DNA of 64,000 bases from CAVSUZ01 sp963791885 (GTDB lineage Bacteria > Pseudomonadota > Alphaproteobacteria > Acetobacterales > Acetobacteraceae), in the NCBI GenBank assembly GCA_963791885.1, contig CAWBUL010000006.1, forward strand, positions 1,736,001-1,800,000, read 5' to 3'. The notes below the pieces were generated by a model. It worked only from the letters and a program-made list of their open reading frames with translations. It did no database searches and had not been told where the DNA came from. Position numbers and translations under genes: made by a program. Of this stretch, positions 25,602-36,617 are shown piece by piece. Position 1 is the stretch's first letter. The number at the start of each line of letters is the position of its first letter.

Positions 25602-26830
25602 ATGCGCACTGCAGTTGCCCTACCGGTTGCGATTGCTGTCTTGGGTGCGGCGGTACCGGCCTTCGCCCAGACCGCCACGCCGACCCCGCCGACGTCACAG
25701 CAGACCCCGCCGACGACCGCTGCGGCTCCTGCTGCTGCTCCGGCTTCAACCACCGTCACCTTGCCGACCCCCGGCATGACCGGTCCTCTCGGGTTCAGTC
25801 CTAACCCACTCAGCGTGGATCTCGGTCCGCTCGGAAAGAACTACATCACGGGCGTGCTGAGCGGCTTAGGATTCGCTAGACCAACCCGCTGCCGACGAAC
25901 AGGAATGGGCAGATCGATCTGAGCAACGCCCAGATCATGATCCAGAAGACCGACGGGGTGCTGCAGTACCATGTACAGATCGGTGCTTACACCCTTCCAT
26001 CTTTGGGAAGCCTGTATATTCCGGTCACCGAGACCAATGGCGACTTGTTCGGCCCAGTCCCGCAGGCCTACATCAAAATTCAACCCACCAGCAATTTCTC
26101 GATCGAAGGCGGCAAACTACCCACGCTGATCGGCGCAGAATACACGTTCAGCTTCGAGAATATGAACGTTGAACGCGGTCTGCTGTGAAATCAAGAGCCG
26201 GCAGTGAGCCGTGGGCTGCAGGCGAATTATACGTTATGTCAGTCGCCTTCGCGCTATCGTTCAACGATGGCTACTATTCCGACGTCTTCAACTGGATCTC
26301 AGGCTCGGCGACCTGGACCATCAACAGTTCAAATACCCTGGAGTTTGCAGGGGCCGGGAACCTTGGTCAGAACAGTATCGCGACGTATGCCACGCCGCTC
26401 GTACAGAACAACAGCTCCATCTTTAACATCATCTACACATACAACTCCGGCCCCTTGACGGTGACGCCCTATGTCCAGTGGAGTCATGTCTCGAAAATCG
26501 ATCACTCGGCTTCAATCAGGACGCCTGGACCTACGGTGCTGCTGTATTGGCCACATATACCTTCAACCCACACTTCAGTCTTGGGGGCCGCATTGAATAT
26601 ATCGGCTCGACCGGAAGCCTGGCCAATGGATCACCAAATCTTCTGTATGGCCCTGGGAGCAAGGCGTCTCGTTTACCGCAACCCCGACGTTTATGTGGAA
26701 CCGCTACTTCCTTCGCGGAGATGTTTCCGTTGTAAGCATCATCGACAGCATCAGCGGCTATGCGCTCAGGCCTAGTTTCGCCAAGGCTAATCAGGTTCGC
26801 GGCATACTCGAAACAGGCGTGCTGTTCTAA
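25602..26830 (+). pseudogene. Outer-membrane beta-barrel porin, broken by several frameshifts and a stop
   Basis: A signal peptide (VALPVAIAVLGAAVPAFAQ) and a Thr/Pro/Ala-rich linker precede barrel-like sequence (YIPVTETNGDLFGPVPQAY, SLSFNDGYYSDVFNWISG as ALSFNDGYYSDVF, and LGGRIEYIGSTGSLA). It ends in RGILETGVLF at 26830, a C-terminal Phe as in outer-membrane proteins. The pieces lie in different frames. Breaks are near 25875, 26240, 26485 and 26680, and TGA at 26185 stands where TGG (LLWNQEP) is expected. Together they make one protein of about 400 residues of the type annotated as porin or bbp2 in Acetobacteraceae. It could be real decay or part of the low-quality stretch that follows. Confidence 0.75.
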
Positions 26831-26845
26831 TCGTAGCGAGGAGCG

Positions 26846-29800
26846 CTAAATCTCCTCCACCCGCTCCACCCCTGGCGAAGCCATCAGCGCCTGCGCCAGG
26901 CGCGGCGTGACGTTGAAGCCGCCCGGCAGCGCGATCTCCACCTCTGCGCGCCGTCCAGCGGGCACCAGGACCACGCGCCCCTTGCCCGCGCCCTCGCGCG
27001 CCAGCAGATCGCGGATGTGCGGCACCGCTGCGGTCTCCGCCAGCCAGATGCATCGCCGCGCCGGCGCCTGCCGCCGCCTGATCGAGCGCCGCCACGTCCT
27101 GCGCGGTGACCCGCAGCGCCTCGCCCTCCTGAGCGCAGATCGGCCGTGACCAGCACGTTGGTGCCGTCTGCCAGCAGGTCGCGCGACGCGCGCCAGCACC
27201 TCGCTGAACAGCGTCACCTCGCAGGAGCCCGACGGCGTCGGAGATGCGCACCCAGGCCATCCGGCTGCCGGTGCGGGTCGATGCGTTCCTTCTGCGCCGA
27301 CCACGTGCCGGCGAGGCGCACGCGCGTCACGCCGGCCGCGCGCGCGCGCCTCGACCTGCGCGCACGGCGTCGCGCCCAGCCGGCGCAGCGCCTGCGCATA
27401 GGCATCGAGCGGATGCGCGGTCAGGTGGAAGCCGATCGCCTCGGCCTCGAAGGCCAGCCGCTCCAGTCGGCGGCCAGTCCGGCATGTCGGGCAGGCGCAA
27501 GCGGCTCGGTCGTCGCCCGGCGCCGCGCCGAACAGCGCCGATCTGGCCGCTCTCCTTTTCCTCCGCCTTCGCCTGCGCGCGGCGCAGGATCGTTTCGGCG
27601 GCGGCGAACAGCCGCGCGCGGTTCGGCTCCAGCGAGTCGAAGGCGCCGGCGCGGATCAGGTTCTCCAGCTGCATCCGGTTGAGCTGGCGCGGATCGACGC
27701 GGGCGGCGAAATCGGCGAGGTCGGCGAACGGCGTGTCGCCGCGCGCCTCCACCACCGCCTGCATCGCGGCGAGGCCGACCTTCTTCACCGCGGCCAGCGC
27801 GTAGCGGATCGCCAGCCTGCCGTCCGTCCAGCCGCTCCACGGTGAAATCGGCGCCGGAGCGGTTGATGTCCGGCGGCAGGATGCGGATGCCGGCGCGCTC
27901 CGCCTCCTGCTTCAGCGCCGCGAGCCGATCGGTGTTGCCGAGCGCCAGGCTCATGCAGGCGGCGATGAACACTTCCGGATGGTTCGCCTTCAGCCAGGCG
28001 GTCTGATAGGCGAGCAGCCCGTACGGCGCGGCGTGGCATTTGTTGAAGCCGTAGTCGGCGAACTTCGCCATCAGGTCGAAGACTTCGGTGGCCTTCGTCC
28101 GGATCGATGCCGCGCGCGATGGCGCCCTTGGTGAAGATGTCGCGCTGCGCCTCCATCTCGGCGGGGATCTTCTTGCCCATCGCGCGGCGCAGCAGGTCGG
28201 CGCCGCCCAGGGAGTAGCCCGCCATCGTCTGGGCGATCTGCATCACCTGTTCCTGGTAGACGATGATGCCGTAGGTCTCGGCCAGGATGTCGTGCAGTTC
28301 CGGGATGCGGCGCCTCCCAGTGCTCGCCGTGCTTGCGCCGGCAGTATTCGGGGATGCTGGCCATCGGGCCGGGACGATACAGCGCGACGGCGGCGATCAG
28401 GTCCTCGAACCGGTCCGGGCGCATCTGGCGCAGCATGTCGCGCACGCCCTGGCCTTCCATCTGGAACACGCCGCCGGCATCGCCGCGTCGCCAGCATCTC
28501 GTAGGTCTTCGTGTCGTCCAGCGGCAGGCGGTTCAGATCGACCGTCGATGCCGAGCCCGCGCAGCAGATCCTCGGCGCGCTCCAGGATGGTCAGCGTGGT
28601 CAGGCCGAGGAAGTCGAACTTCACCAGCCCCGCCTGCTCGACATGCTTCATCGAGTATTGCGTGACCAGGAAGTCGGAGCGCGGATCGCGGTACAGCGGC
28701 ACCAGTTCGATCAGCGGCCGGTCGCCGATCACCACGCCGGCGGCGTGGGTGCAGGCGTGGCGATACAGGCCCTCGATCTGCAAGCGCGATCTCCAGCAGC
28801 CGGCGCGATGCCTTCGTCGTCGTCGCGCATCTGCCTGCAGGCGCGGCTCGCCGTCGATCGCCTGCTGCAGCGTCACCGGCTTGGCCGGGATTGTTCGGGA
28901 TCAGTTCGGCGACCTGGTTCACCTGGCCGAACGGCAGGCCCAGCACGCGGCCCACGTCGCGCACCGCGGCGCGCGCCTGCAGCTTGCCGAACGTGATGAT
29001 CTGCGCGACGCGGTCGGCGCCGTATTCCTGGCGCACGTAGTCGATGACCCGGTCGCGGCCTTCCTGGCAGAAGTCGATGTCGAAATCGGGCATCGACACG
29101 CGCTCGGGATTGAGGAAGCGCTCGAACAGCAGGTCGAAGCGGATCGGATCGAGGTCGGTGATGGTCAGCGCCCAGGCGGCGACCGAGCCGGCGCCGGAGC
29201 CGCGGCCGGGACCGACCGGGATGCCCTGCGCCTTCGCCCACTGGATGAAGTCGGCGACGATCAGGAAGTAGCCGGCGAACCCCATCGCTGGCGATGACGT
29301 CCAGTTCGTAATCCAGCCGCTCGCGATAGCGCGCGCGCGTCGCGGCGTCGGCGCCCATCGCGTCCATGCGGCGCTGCCAGGCCCTCGATCGCCATGGCGC
29401 GCACGGTTTCTTCCTCCGTGCGCGCCGGCGCGGACCTTGGGCGAGACCGGCAGCAGCGGCTTGCGGGTCTCCGCCATCACCGCGCAGCGCCGCGCGATCG
29501 CGAGCGTGTTGTCGCAGGCCTCCGGCAGGTCGGCGAACAGCGCGCGCATGTCCGGCGGCCGGCTTGAACCAATGCTCCGGCGTGACGCGGCGGCGGTCCT
29601 GCTCCGACAGCAGGCGGCCCTCGGCGATGCACAGCAGCGCGTCGTGCGCCTCGTGCATCGTCGGGCGTGGCGAAGAAGCAGTCGTTGGTGGCGACCAGCG
29701 GCAGCCGCGCCGCGTCCGCCAGCGCGATCAGCCCGGGCTCGATCGCGCGCTCGACTGCCAGGCCGTGGCGGTGCAGTTCCATCGACGGTGCGGTCGGGAA

Positions 29801-30285
29801 ACGCTTCGGCCAAGCGCGCGCAGCAGACGTTCGGCTTCCGGCTTCTGGCCCTCGGCGAGCAGGCGCGCGATCGGGCCGGTGGTGCCGCCGGTCAGCAGGA
29901 GCAGGCCCGCGGCATGGGCCGGCAACGTCGTCGAGCGGAAGCTGCGGCTTGCAGCGCCGGGTCGGTGTCCAGGAAGCCGAGCGAGGACAGGCGCTGCAGG
30001 TTGGCGAGCCCGGCGGCGTCCTGCGCCAGCAGCACCAGCGGGTCGGGCGCCAGGCGCGGATTGTCCGGCGCGGCGCCAGCGCGATCTGGCAGCCGATGAT
30101 CGGCTGGACGCCCTTGGCGGCGCAGGCCTGGCTGAACTCCAGCGCGCCGAACAGGTTGCCGGTGTCGGTGATGGCGACCGCGGGCATGCCGGCGTCGCGC
30201 GCCAGGGCGGCATCTTGTCCGCCTTGATGGCGCCCTCGCTGAGCGAATAGGCGGAATGGACGCGGAGGTGGACGAAGCCTGCCAC
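26846..30285 (-). pseudogene. dnaE: DNA polymerase III alpha subunit (DnaE1), many frameshifts
   Basis: All parts of a replicative polymerase of about 1145 residues are present in order: the PHP domain (FVHLRVHSAYSLSEGA, then MPAVAITDTGNLFGALEF), the palm with the catalytic motif PDFDIDFCQEGRD, GVVIGDRPLIELVPLY, VFQMEGQGVRDML, YRPGPMASIPEYCRRKHG, FNKCHAAPYGLLAYQTAWLK and a C-terminal OB-like region ending VERVEEI. They are spread over all three minus-strand frames with more than ten switches. The switches examined are one-base gains or losses, often in G or C runs, for example an extra base near 28485 and a missing one near 30212. The HLRVHSAYS start marks DnaE1, not the error-prone DnaE2. 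As this gene is normally essential and the catalytic residues are intact, sequence error is likely. Confidence 0.88.
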
Positions 30286-30286
30286 G

Positions 30287-31357
30287 CTAATTCAGCCGCA
30301 GCTCCGTGATGTGCTTCTGCACTGCCTGCAACTCCCCACGCTCCACCCGCGTCACGATATCCGTCAGCGCCGCATTCGCTCGCGCCGCCAGTCCGATCTC
30401 CTCCGCCTTGCGCACCACGAACCCGTTGAGGAACTCGATCTCCGTGCGCCGCCCCTTCACCATGTCCTGTCCCATGGACGGCCGGTGCGCACCGCCGCCC
30501 GGCTTCTTCGCTTCGGCCAGCCGGTGTTCGTCGTATTCGCGAGTTGCCGCCTCATCACCTTCGCCCGCCTTCGCGATCACTTCCGGATCCAATGCAGGAC
30601 CTCCTCTAGCGAATACCCCAACGCCGGCCGTCCCACGCGGATCGCCTCCGACCCGACCCGCGCACCAAACCGCCGCAACGTGTCGTCCAGCAGCAGATCG
30701 CGCGAAATCATCCCGGTGCACGCCGACAACCCATTCCCCATCGCGTTCGTCACCAGCTTGGACCAGCGCTCGCCCCACAGATTATTCGTCACCAGCGAGC
30801 CATCCGCATAATCCACCAGTTTCCGCACCTGCCTCGCCTGGTCCGTCACCCGTCCGTGCACCTCACCCACGCGGAACACCACGTGCCCCTTCCCGCGGCT
30901 CTTGCCCGCAGCGCGCCGCACATGGCCCGGCTCGCACAGCTCGACCGTGATCGACGACGCGATGCACCCCGAGCTGCTCCCCCCAGCCGACCACACCGGC
31001 CACCGTCTCCTCATTCATGCAGTTCTGCAGCGACACCACGAAGCCGTTCGGCGCGAGATACTGAGCGATCATCCGCGTCGCCCACCCCGTGTCGTACGAC
31101 TTCATGCAGACGAACGCGATGTCGATCGGCTTCTCCTTCGCCAGGTGCTGCGCATCCGTCAGATGCAGCGCGCGCACGGGCGTGGTGAACTCTTCGCCGG
31201 TGACGTGGCTGATCCGCAGCCCATGGGAGCGCATCCGCTCCACGTGGCCCGGCCATGGATCGATGAACGTCACATCGTGCCCGGCCTGAGCCATATGTGC
31301 GCCGGCATAGCCACCGACCGCACCCGTCCCCATGATGGCGATTAGCGGCTGTTCCAT
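30287..31357 (-). pseudogene. panE: 2-dehydropantoate 2-reductase (ketopantoate reductase), frameshifted
   Basis: The N-terminal Rossmann domain begins EQPLIAIMGTGAVGGYAGAH and continues with DIAFVCMKSYDTGWATRM and VVSLQNCMNEETVAGVVG. After a run of six G (30979-30984 on the plus strand as C) the frame changes to one containing TVELCEPGHVRRAAGK and WSKLVTNAMGNGLSACTG, the ApbA/PanE C-terminal domain. A second change near 30595 leads to the end (PSMGQDMVKGRRTEIEFLNG). Removing one base at each point gives a protein of normal length. It would reduce ketopantoate with NADPH in pantothenate synthesis, though many paralogs have other 2-oxoacid substrates. It lies just upstream of dnaE on the same strand. 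Confidence 0.82.
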
Positions 31358-31423
31358 ATTCGCTTTCTGCCCCAATCCAGGCCGCTATCATACGCCTGAA
31401 ACGCGCCCGGCAGCAGGTTCCCG

Positions 31424-32800
31424 TTGCGCCACACCACCATCGGCGGCAACCGTTACACGTTCGCCTTCCTCCGAACGCTGCTCGCCAAGGCCACCCCGGC
31501 GCGCGGGCGACCGCTCGCCGGCTTCGCCGCGCCGCTCCGAGGAAGAGCGCGTCGCCGCGCAGATGGCGCTCGCCGACTGCCGCTCAAGACCTTCCTCGAA
31601 CGAGCCGTCATCCCGTACGAGACGGACGAGGTGACGCGGCTGATCGTCGATACGCACGACGCCGCCCGCGTTCGCGCCGATCTCCCACCTCACCGTCGGC
31701 GAGTTCCGCAACTGGCTGCTCTCCGACGACGCCACCGCCGAGGCCCTGGCCGCGCTCGCCCCCGGCCTCACGCCCGAGATGGCCGCGGCCGTCAGCAAGC
31801 TCATGCGCAATCAGGACATCTGGTCTCGCGGCGCGCAAGTGCCGCGTGGTCACGCGCTTTCGCAACACCCTCGGCCTGCCGGGCCGCCTGTCGGTCCGCC
31901 TGCAGCCCAACCATCCGACCGACGACCTGCGCGGCATCGCCGCCAGCATCCTCGACGGCCTGCTCTCGGCCGCGGCGACGCCGTCATCGGCATCAATCCC
32001 GCGACCGACAGCGTCGAGCGCACGCCGCGACCTGCTGCAGCTGATCGATGACATCCGCCGCCGCCTCGACATCCCGACGCAGACCTGCGTGCTGGCCCAC
32101 GTGACCACCACGTCGAGCCTGATCGCGCCAAGGCGCGCCGGTCGATCTGGTGTTCCAGTCGATCGCCGGCACCGAAGCCGCGAACCGAGCTTCGGCGTCG
32201 ATCTCGCGCTGCTCGCGAGGCGCACGACGCCGCGCTCGCGCTGCAGCGCGGCACCGTCGGCGACAACGTGATGTATTTCGAAACCGGCCAGGGCAGCGCG
32301 CTTTCCGCCGACGCGCATCACGGCGTCGACCAGCAGACCTGCGAGGCGCGCGCCTACGCGGTCGCCCGCGAGTTCCAGCCGCTGCTGGTCAACACCGTGG
32401 TCGGCTTCATCGGTCCCGAATATCTCTACGACGGCAAGCAGATCATCCGCGCCGGACTCGAGGATCACTTCTGCGGCAAGCTGCTGGGCGCTGCCGATGG
32501 GCTGCGACGTCTGCTACACCAACCACGCCGAGGCCGATCAGGACGACATGGACACGCTGCTGACGCTGCTCGCCGCCGCCGGCGTGAATTTCATCATGGG
32601 CGTGCCGGGCGCCGACGACATCATGCTGAACTACCAGAGCACTTCCTTCCACGATGCGCTTGCTACCCGCCAGCTCCTCGCAGCGTCCCGCGCCCGAGTT
32701 CGAAGCATGGTTGGAAACGCAAGGACTTCTCGACCGAGCCGCCCGCGTCCGTCCCTCCGAACTCCCACCCACCTTCCGCGCGCTACTTCCTCATGCCTGA
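31424..32800 (+). pseudogene. eutB: Ethanolamine ammonia-lyase large subunit, frameshifted
   Basis: The sequence follows EutB from near the N-terminus (GGNRYTF) through VIPYETDEVTRLIVDTHDAA, VTRFRNTLGLPGRLSVRLQP, NHPTDDL, QLIDDIRRRLDIPTQTCVL, DNVMYFETGQGSALSADAHH, VGFIGPEYLYDGKQIIRAGL and GVNFIMGVPGADDIMLNY to the stop at 32798-32800. It needs at least six one-base corrections between 31500 and 32690. With eutC it would form the adenosylcobalamin-dependent lyase that splits ethanolamine into acetaldehyde and ammonia. The probable start is TTG 31424. No microcompartment or eutA gene is nearby, which is usual in alphaproteobacteria. The damage matches the neighbouring genes and may be sequence error. 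Confidence 0.85.
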
Positions 32801-32863
32801 CCCCAATGCCTGACCCCAATGCCTGACCTCCAATGCCTGACCCCAATGCCTGACCCCAATGGC
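32798..32863 (+). repeat. Five tandem copies of a 13 bp unit at the eutB/eutC junction
   Basis: TGACCCCAATGCC is repeated at 32798, 32811, 32824 (14 bp copy with an extra base), 32838 and 32851 (ending GGC). Each copy holds a TGA stop and an ATG. The first TGA is the eutB stop and the last ATG (32859) is the eutC start. Since 13 is not a multiple of three, copy number moves the frame between the genes. Confidence 0.9.
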
Positions 32864-33623
32864 TGACATGTGGGCGCCCGCGCGCCGGCTCACCGCCGCG
32901 CGCATCGGCCTTGCACGGTCCGGCGCGTCGACTCGCCACCACGCCGCTGCTCGATTTCCGCCTGGCCCACGCCCGCGCGCGCGACGCGGTGCACACCGAA
33001 TTGGACACCGATCAGCTCCGCACTCGACCTGCAAAACATCGGTGCGCCCACACCCATCCACATCGCCGAAAGCGCCGCGCCCGACCGCACGACATACTTG
33101 CTCCGCCCCGATCTCGGCCGCCAACTCAAACCCGGCACCGCGCTGCCCGCGCATTCCAGCGATCTCGCCATCGTCGTGGCCGACGGGCTGTCGGCCGCGG
33201 CCGCGCAATCCCACGCACCCGCCTGTTCTCGCTGCCCTCCTCCCGGCACTCCACCAATGGCGCATCGCGCCGATTGTTATCGCGCGGCACGGGCGTGTCG
33301 CACTCGGCGACGCTATCGCCCGCCAACGCGCCGCCACATCCGTCCTCATCCTGCTCGGCGAACGCCCGGGCCTGTCAGCGCCCGACAGTCTCGGTGCCTA
33401 CATCACCTGGAATTCCAACCGCTTCCACCACCACGCCGACCGCAACTGCATCTCCAACATCCGCCCCGAGGTACTGCCGCCCGCCGAAGCCGCCCGTCGC
33501 ATCTGGTTGCTGCTGGAACGCATGCGCGAACGAGGCTTCTCCGGCGTCGCCCTGAAGGACGAGTCCGCCGGCGCCGCTGCGAGCGCTGCTGCTCTGCCAA
33601 CGGCGGATCACCAAAGCGATTGA
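32859..33623 (+). pseudogene. eutC: Ethanolamine ammonia-lyase small subunit, frameshifted
   Basis: From ATG 32859 the frame reads ARRLTAARIGLARSGAS, then other frames carry ATTPLLDFRLAHARARDAVH and LRPDLGRQLKPGTALPAHSS, DLAIVVADGLSAAAAQSHAP. The original frame returns with VLILLGERPGLSAPDSLGAY, WNSNRFHHHADRNCISNIRP and the end at 33623. These are the EutC landmarks, including the Cys-Ile-Ser-Asn-Ile-Arg-Pro segment near the C-terminus. About four one-base changes are needed. It follows eutB directly across the 13 bp repeat and would be the cobalamin-holding partner subunit. Confidence 0.83.
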
Positions 33624-33763
33624 ATGGTTTGCTTTGATGCGGCCGCAAGGCCCGCGGAGTGGACCCTGCCTGCCCCCTCGAAAGCGACCGCCACCGGCGA
33701 CAGCCAAAAGGCCATCGCACTGCTCCCTTCTCCGTTGAGGGGATAATTGGATAGCTTACCGGT

Positions 33764-33961
33764 ATGAGGGAGGACGCGCGGATGGGTGAACTCCTTGCCA
33801 GCATGATCGGAGCCCTGTCGGCCGGCGCGCTCGCGAAAGCCGGAGACATCGGTGGTCGGGCCGTTACCGACGCCTATGACGGTCTGCGGGCCTTGATCGT
33901 CCGCAAGATCGGTAAAGGCGGTGCTGTGCAAAGTGTCGCGCGACTGATCGATCTCGGCTGA
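33764..33961 (+). CDS. Small protein, probably the N-terminal part of a larger unknown protein
   Basis: The 65-residue frame (MREDARMGELLASMIGALSA and onward, containing VTDAYDGLRALIVRKIGKGG) looks like a real coding N-terminus: good start context, and a glycine- and alanine-rich helix followed by a basic helix. It ends where a fragment of an unrelated PEP-mutase-like gene begins. It is probably truncated by a rearrangement at about 33950-33961. No function can be assigned. Confidence 0.45.
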   Translation: MREDARMGELLASMIGALSAGALAKAGDIGGRAVTDAYDGLRALIVRKIGKGGAVQSVARLIDLG

Positions 33962-34391
33962 TCGGCATCAACTTTGAGGATCTGGTCGTCAAGGGCGAGG
34001 GCCATTGCGGGATCGACCGCCAGGCGCGTCGGATTTCGGCCATCCGAACCGCGGCGGAGCGCAAAGGCATCGCGCTCTTCATAAACACGACGGACAGACG
34101 GGCTTTTTGCCGACGGCGATCCGGCGCATCCTGTGGGCGAGGCTCTCGACAGGGGCAAAGCATACGCCGCTGCTGGCGCCTCCGGGTTTTATCCCCGGCT
34201 TGAAAGATGAAGCGCTCATTGGTCGGATTTGCGACGGCGTCGCGCTGCCCGTCAACGTCATGGTCATGGACGGTGTGCCATCCATTGATCGACTGACAAG
34301 GCTTGGCGTCTCGCGCATCAGCCACGGTCCAATCCCCTACATCCGCGCGATGGATGCGCTCAAACAGGAGGCGCGCAAGGTTCATTCCTAA
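33961..34391 (+). pseudogene. Isocitrate lyase / PEP mutase-like protein, 5'-truncated and frameshifted
   Basis: The fragment begins abruptly with IGINFEDLVVKGEGHCGIDR, continues ARRISAIRTAAERKGIALFI, then in shifted frames GLFADGDPAHPVGEALDRGK and AYAAAGASGF, and ends FIPGLKDEALIGRICDG, ALPVNVMVMDGVPSIDRLTR, LGVSRISHGPIPYIRAMDAL. This is the C-terminal two thirds of a PEP mutase / isocitrate lyase family protein. The N-terminal third, with the substrate-binding start, is absent and an unrelated frame lies in its place. At least two frameshifts are present. It is not functional as seen. Confidence 0.72.
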
Positions 34392-35120
34392 GGCCGAACT
34401 CAAGGGACGCCTGTATCGGGGAGGAATCGCGCCCCGATCGCGAACTACGCCGGGTCCCTCCATCATGCCCGGGCGAAGCGCTGCTTCCCCCAAGCTGCAG
34501 CCCTCATCCGGGCTCTCGGCGAGCGCGGCACATATCTCGCTTTCCTCCGGGTGGCGCCTTGCGTTCCTGGAGGAAGTCGACCCGGACGGCCATGGCCATA
34601 GCGAGTGAACAACCGCCCTGGATGGGCGACGGCGTGTGACTCCCGCGCCAGAAGCCGACCAGGCCCTCCAGCAGCAACCGGCAGGAGATCGCCGCCGAGG
34701 AACACCTCCTTCGTGCCTTTTCTATCGAAAAAGATCGTTTCGAAGAATAAACCGGACTGGGTAGGGGTGGGCTATCTTGGAGGTCCGACTGTGAAAGACT
34801 CCCCGCCGCGGGCCGCTGACGTTCGACCGGAACGTCCGGCCGGTCTCGGAGATCCCCCATGAAATATCCAGAGATATGGGCAGCCGTCCTTTGCTTCGGC
34901 TGCTTAGCGGGCGGAATCTAATATGCGAATTATCAATATTATCGGGTGCACCTTCGGTTGCGCCTCACTGAATGCAGAAGAGTGGCGCAAGGCCGCCACC
35001 CGGCTGTTTTTGAAGTCGAAGACGATGACGCAGCAAAGCGAACGGTTTCGAGTGAATGCGCGCCGTGACCTCTCTTTAGCCTATGGCTTCAATGGCAAGT
35101 AGCGAAACTACCACCTGGTG
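34392..35120. other. No supported gene; probable remnants
   Basis: Open frames here on both strands lack family features. The only item of note is a 20-residue frame at 34860-34922 (MKYPEIWAAVLCFGC at its start) with a lipobox-like pattern, too short to support. The region from 34700 is lower in GC. It probably contains old fragments left by mobile-element activity. Confidence 0.4.
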
Positions 35121-35504
35121 TTATGGGAACCCAGCGTTGATGTGGGTGTCTTGTGGATAGTTTTTAGCGGCATGACGCACAGCGACTTTGATCGTCAAAC
35201 GATCATCGCCGCCAACCGCTGACGTGCAAGTCGCGCACCGCCTTTTCCCACACGGGGCGAAGCCTTTGGAGAGCATCGAGGGGGTGCTTGTGGTCGTTGA
35301 GTAGATCAAGGCGGCCGAGCAAACAGGGACCGCCAACGCTTCGCCTGTGGACAGCACGCCAATGCTCGCGGGATCTAACACGTCGATCCGCCAATCGAGA
35401 TATCGATGGAGTCCCGCGTGCCGGAGCGCTTCCTTAAGGAGCTGAAGCTTCTCCTTGGGGAGAGCCGGGTCGGTCAGGAAAACTCCCATGCCTTGTCCTC
35501 CCAA
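35121..35504 (-). pseudogene. Hypothetical protein, probably frameshifted
   Basis: The frame starts MGVFLTDPALPKEKLQLLKE at about 35489 and runs to LSTGEALAVP. A neighbouring frame then gives the more protein-like LLGRLDLLNDHKHPLDALQR and LRPVWEKAVRDLHVSG, and the original frame returns with GDDRLTIKVAVRHAAKNYPQ. The corrected product of about 120 residues is helical and cytoplasmic in character. I do not recognise it. The pattern of two compensating one-base changes fits the damage in this part of the window. Confidence 0.4.
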
Positions 35505-36061
35505 TCATAAGTATGCACCGTGAGATGGCCCAAAATTATGCCTGTAGCAATTACGGCATGCCTGTCGTTCAACAGCCATACTGATGCGAACGGTCCCTCT
35601 CCTCCCCAACCCCAGGGGGGCAATCTCACCGAGCGCCTTTACTTGGGCTTGGACCACCAGCTTGTCTCGAGCTGGAAAGCCTTGCATTCGCGACGTAATA
35701 GCATGGGCCATCGTCGTTGTGGTTCCCGGTGAGGATTTGAGGACGGCGCGAGAAAGAGTTTAATATTACCTTGACGGTCGATGGTGCTATTTCAAACAAG
35801 CTCAGATGAAGATCGATCTGAGTGCGCGCCGGGCCGGTCAACTGAAAAACACAACATACAAGCAAGAGAATTGACCGGTAAAGTCGGGGGAATTTTGTGC
35901 TCTGTCTGTGCCTACCCTTCCTAGGAGGTGCTCCATCGCGCGCAATCCTATTTGTTGATCTCAGAACGATACGGTTAGCGAACAGTTAGTCGGAACGCGT
36001 TGCGGCGCGTGCTTTTGAGCGTTCCTCGGAGGGCCAGCCCTCCAAACACCTCCCGCGCGTT
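35505..36061. other. No supported gene
   Basis: Short frames on the minus strand at 35505-35711 and 35626-35865 have no recognisable features. The stretch is moderately AT-rich compared with the rest of the window. It lies between a hypothetical gene and the resolvase 3' end and may include a transposon end, but no inverted repeat was identified. Confidence 0.35.
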
Positions 36062-36617
36062 TTAAGCCGCCAGCCGAGAAATCGTGCTGTGGCTGGACGT
36101 TGTAGCTGCGGGCGATGTCGCGGATCGGCTCGCCCCCGTCGCGGCGCTTGATCGCTTCGCGCTGCCGATGCGGGGTGAGCTTCGGCTTGCGGCCCATCTT
36201 CACGCCGCGCGCCTTCGCCCGCGCGCGGCCTTCGCCGTGCGCGCGCGGATAAGCTCGCGCTCGAACTCCGCCAGCCCGCCTAGCACGGTCAGCATCAGCC
36301 GTCCGTGCGGGGTGGTGGTGTCGGCCCATGCGTCGCCCAGCGATCGGAACCCGGCCTTCCGGTCGGCGATCGCGGCGAGCGTGTTGAGCAGGTCGCGCGT
36401 CGATCGCGCCAGCCGGTCAAGCCGCGTCACCATCAGCACGTCGCCGGCGTCGAGCAGCGTCGATCACGCGGCGAAGCTGCGCGCGGTCGGTCTTCGCTCC
36501 GCTCACATGCACGTCGCGGAACACCTTCTTGCATCCGGCCTTGGTCAGTTGCCGCGCCTGGGCGTCAACGCTCTCGCTCTTGCCGCCTGGCGATACCCGC
36601 GCATAGCCGTATTTCAT
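36062..36617 (-). pseudogene. Serine recombinase (resolvase/invertase family), frameshifted
   Basis: The N-terminus has the catalytic serine in YGYARVSPGGKSESVDAQAR (family consensus YARVS). The core continues VLMVTRLDRLARSTRDLLNT and RLMLTVLGGLAEFERELIRA. A DNA-binding tail has KMGRKPKLTPHRQREAIKRR, then IARSYNV and SHSTISRL to TAA 36062-36064. Three one-base changes (near 36093, 36235 and 36455) break the frame. Corrected, it is a resolvase of about 185 residues like those of Tn3-type transposons and plasmids. Its start overlaps the stop of a small upstream gene. Confidence 0.85.

Noticed and set aside
26846..30285. Error-prone polymerase DnaE2 of an imuA-imuB-dnaE2 cassette
   Set aside because: The PHP start HLRVHSAYS and overall length fit DnaE1, and no imuA or imuB gene is adjacent.
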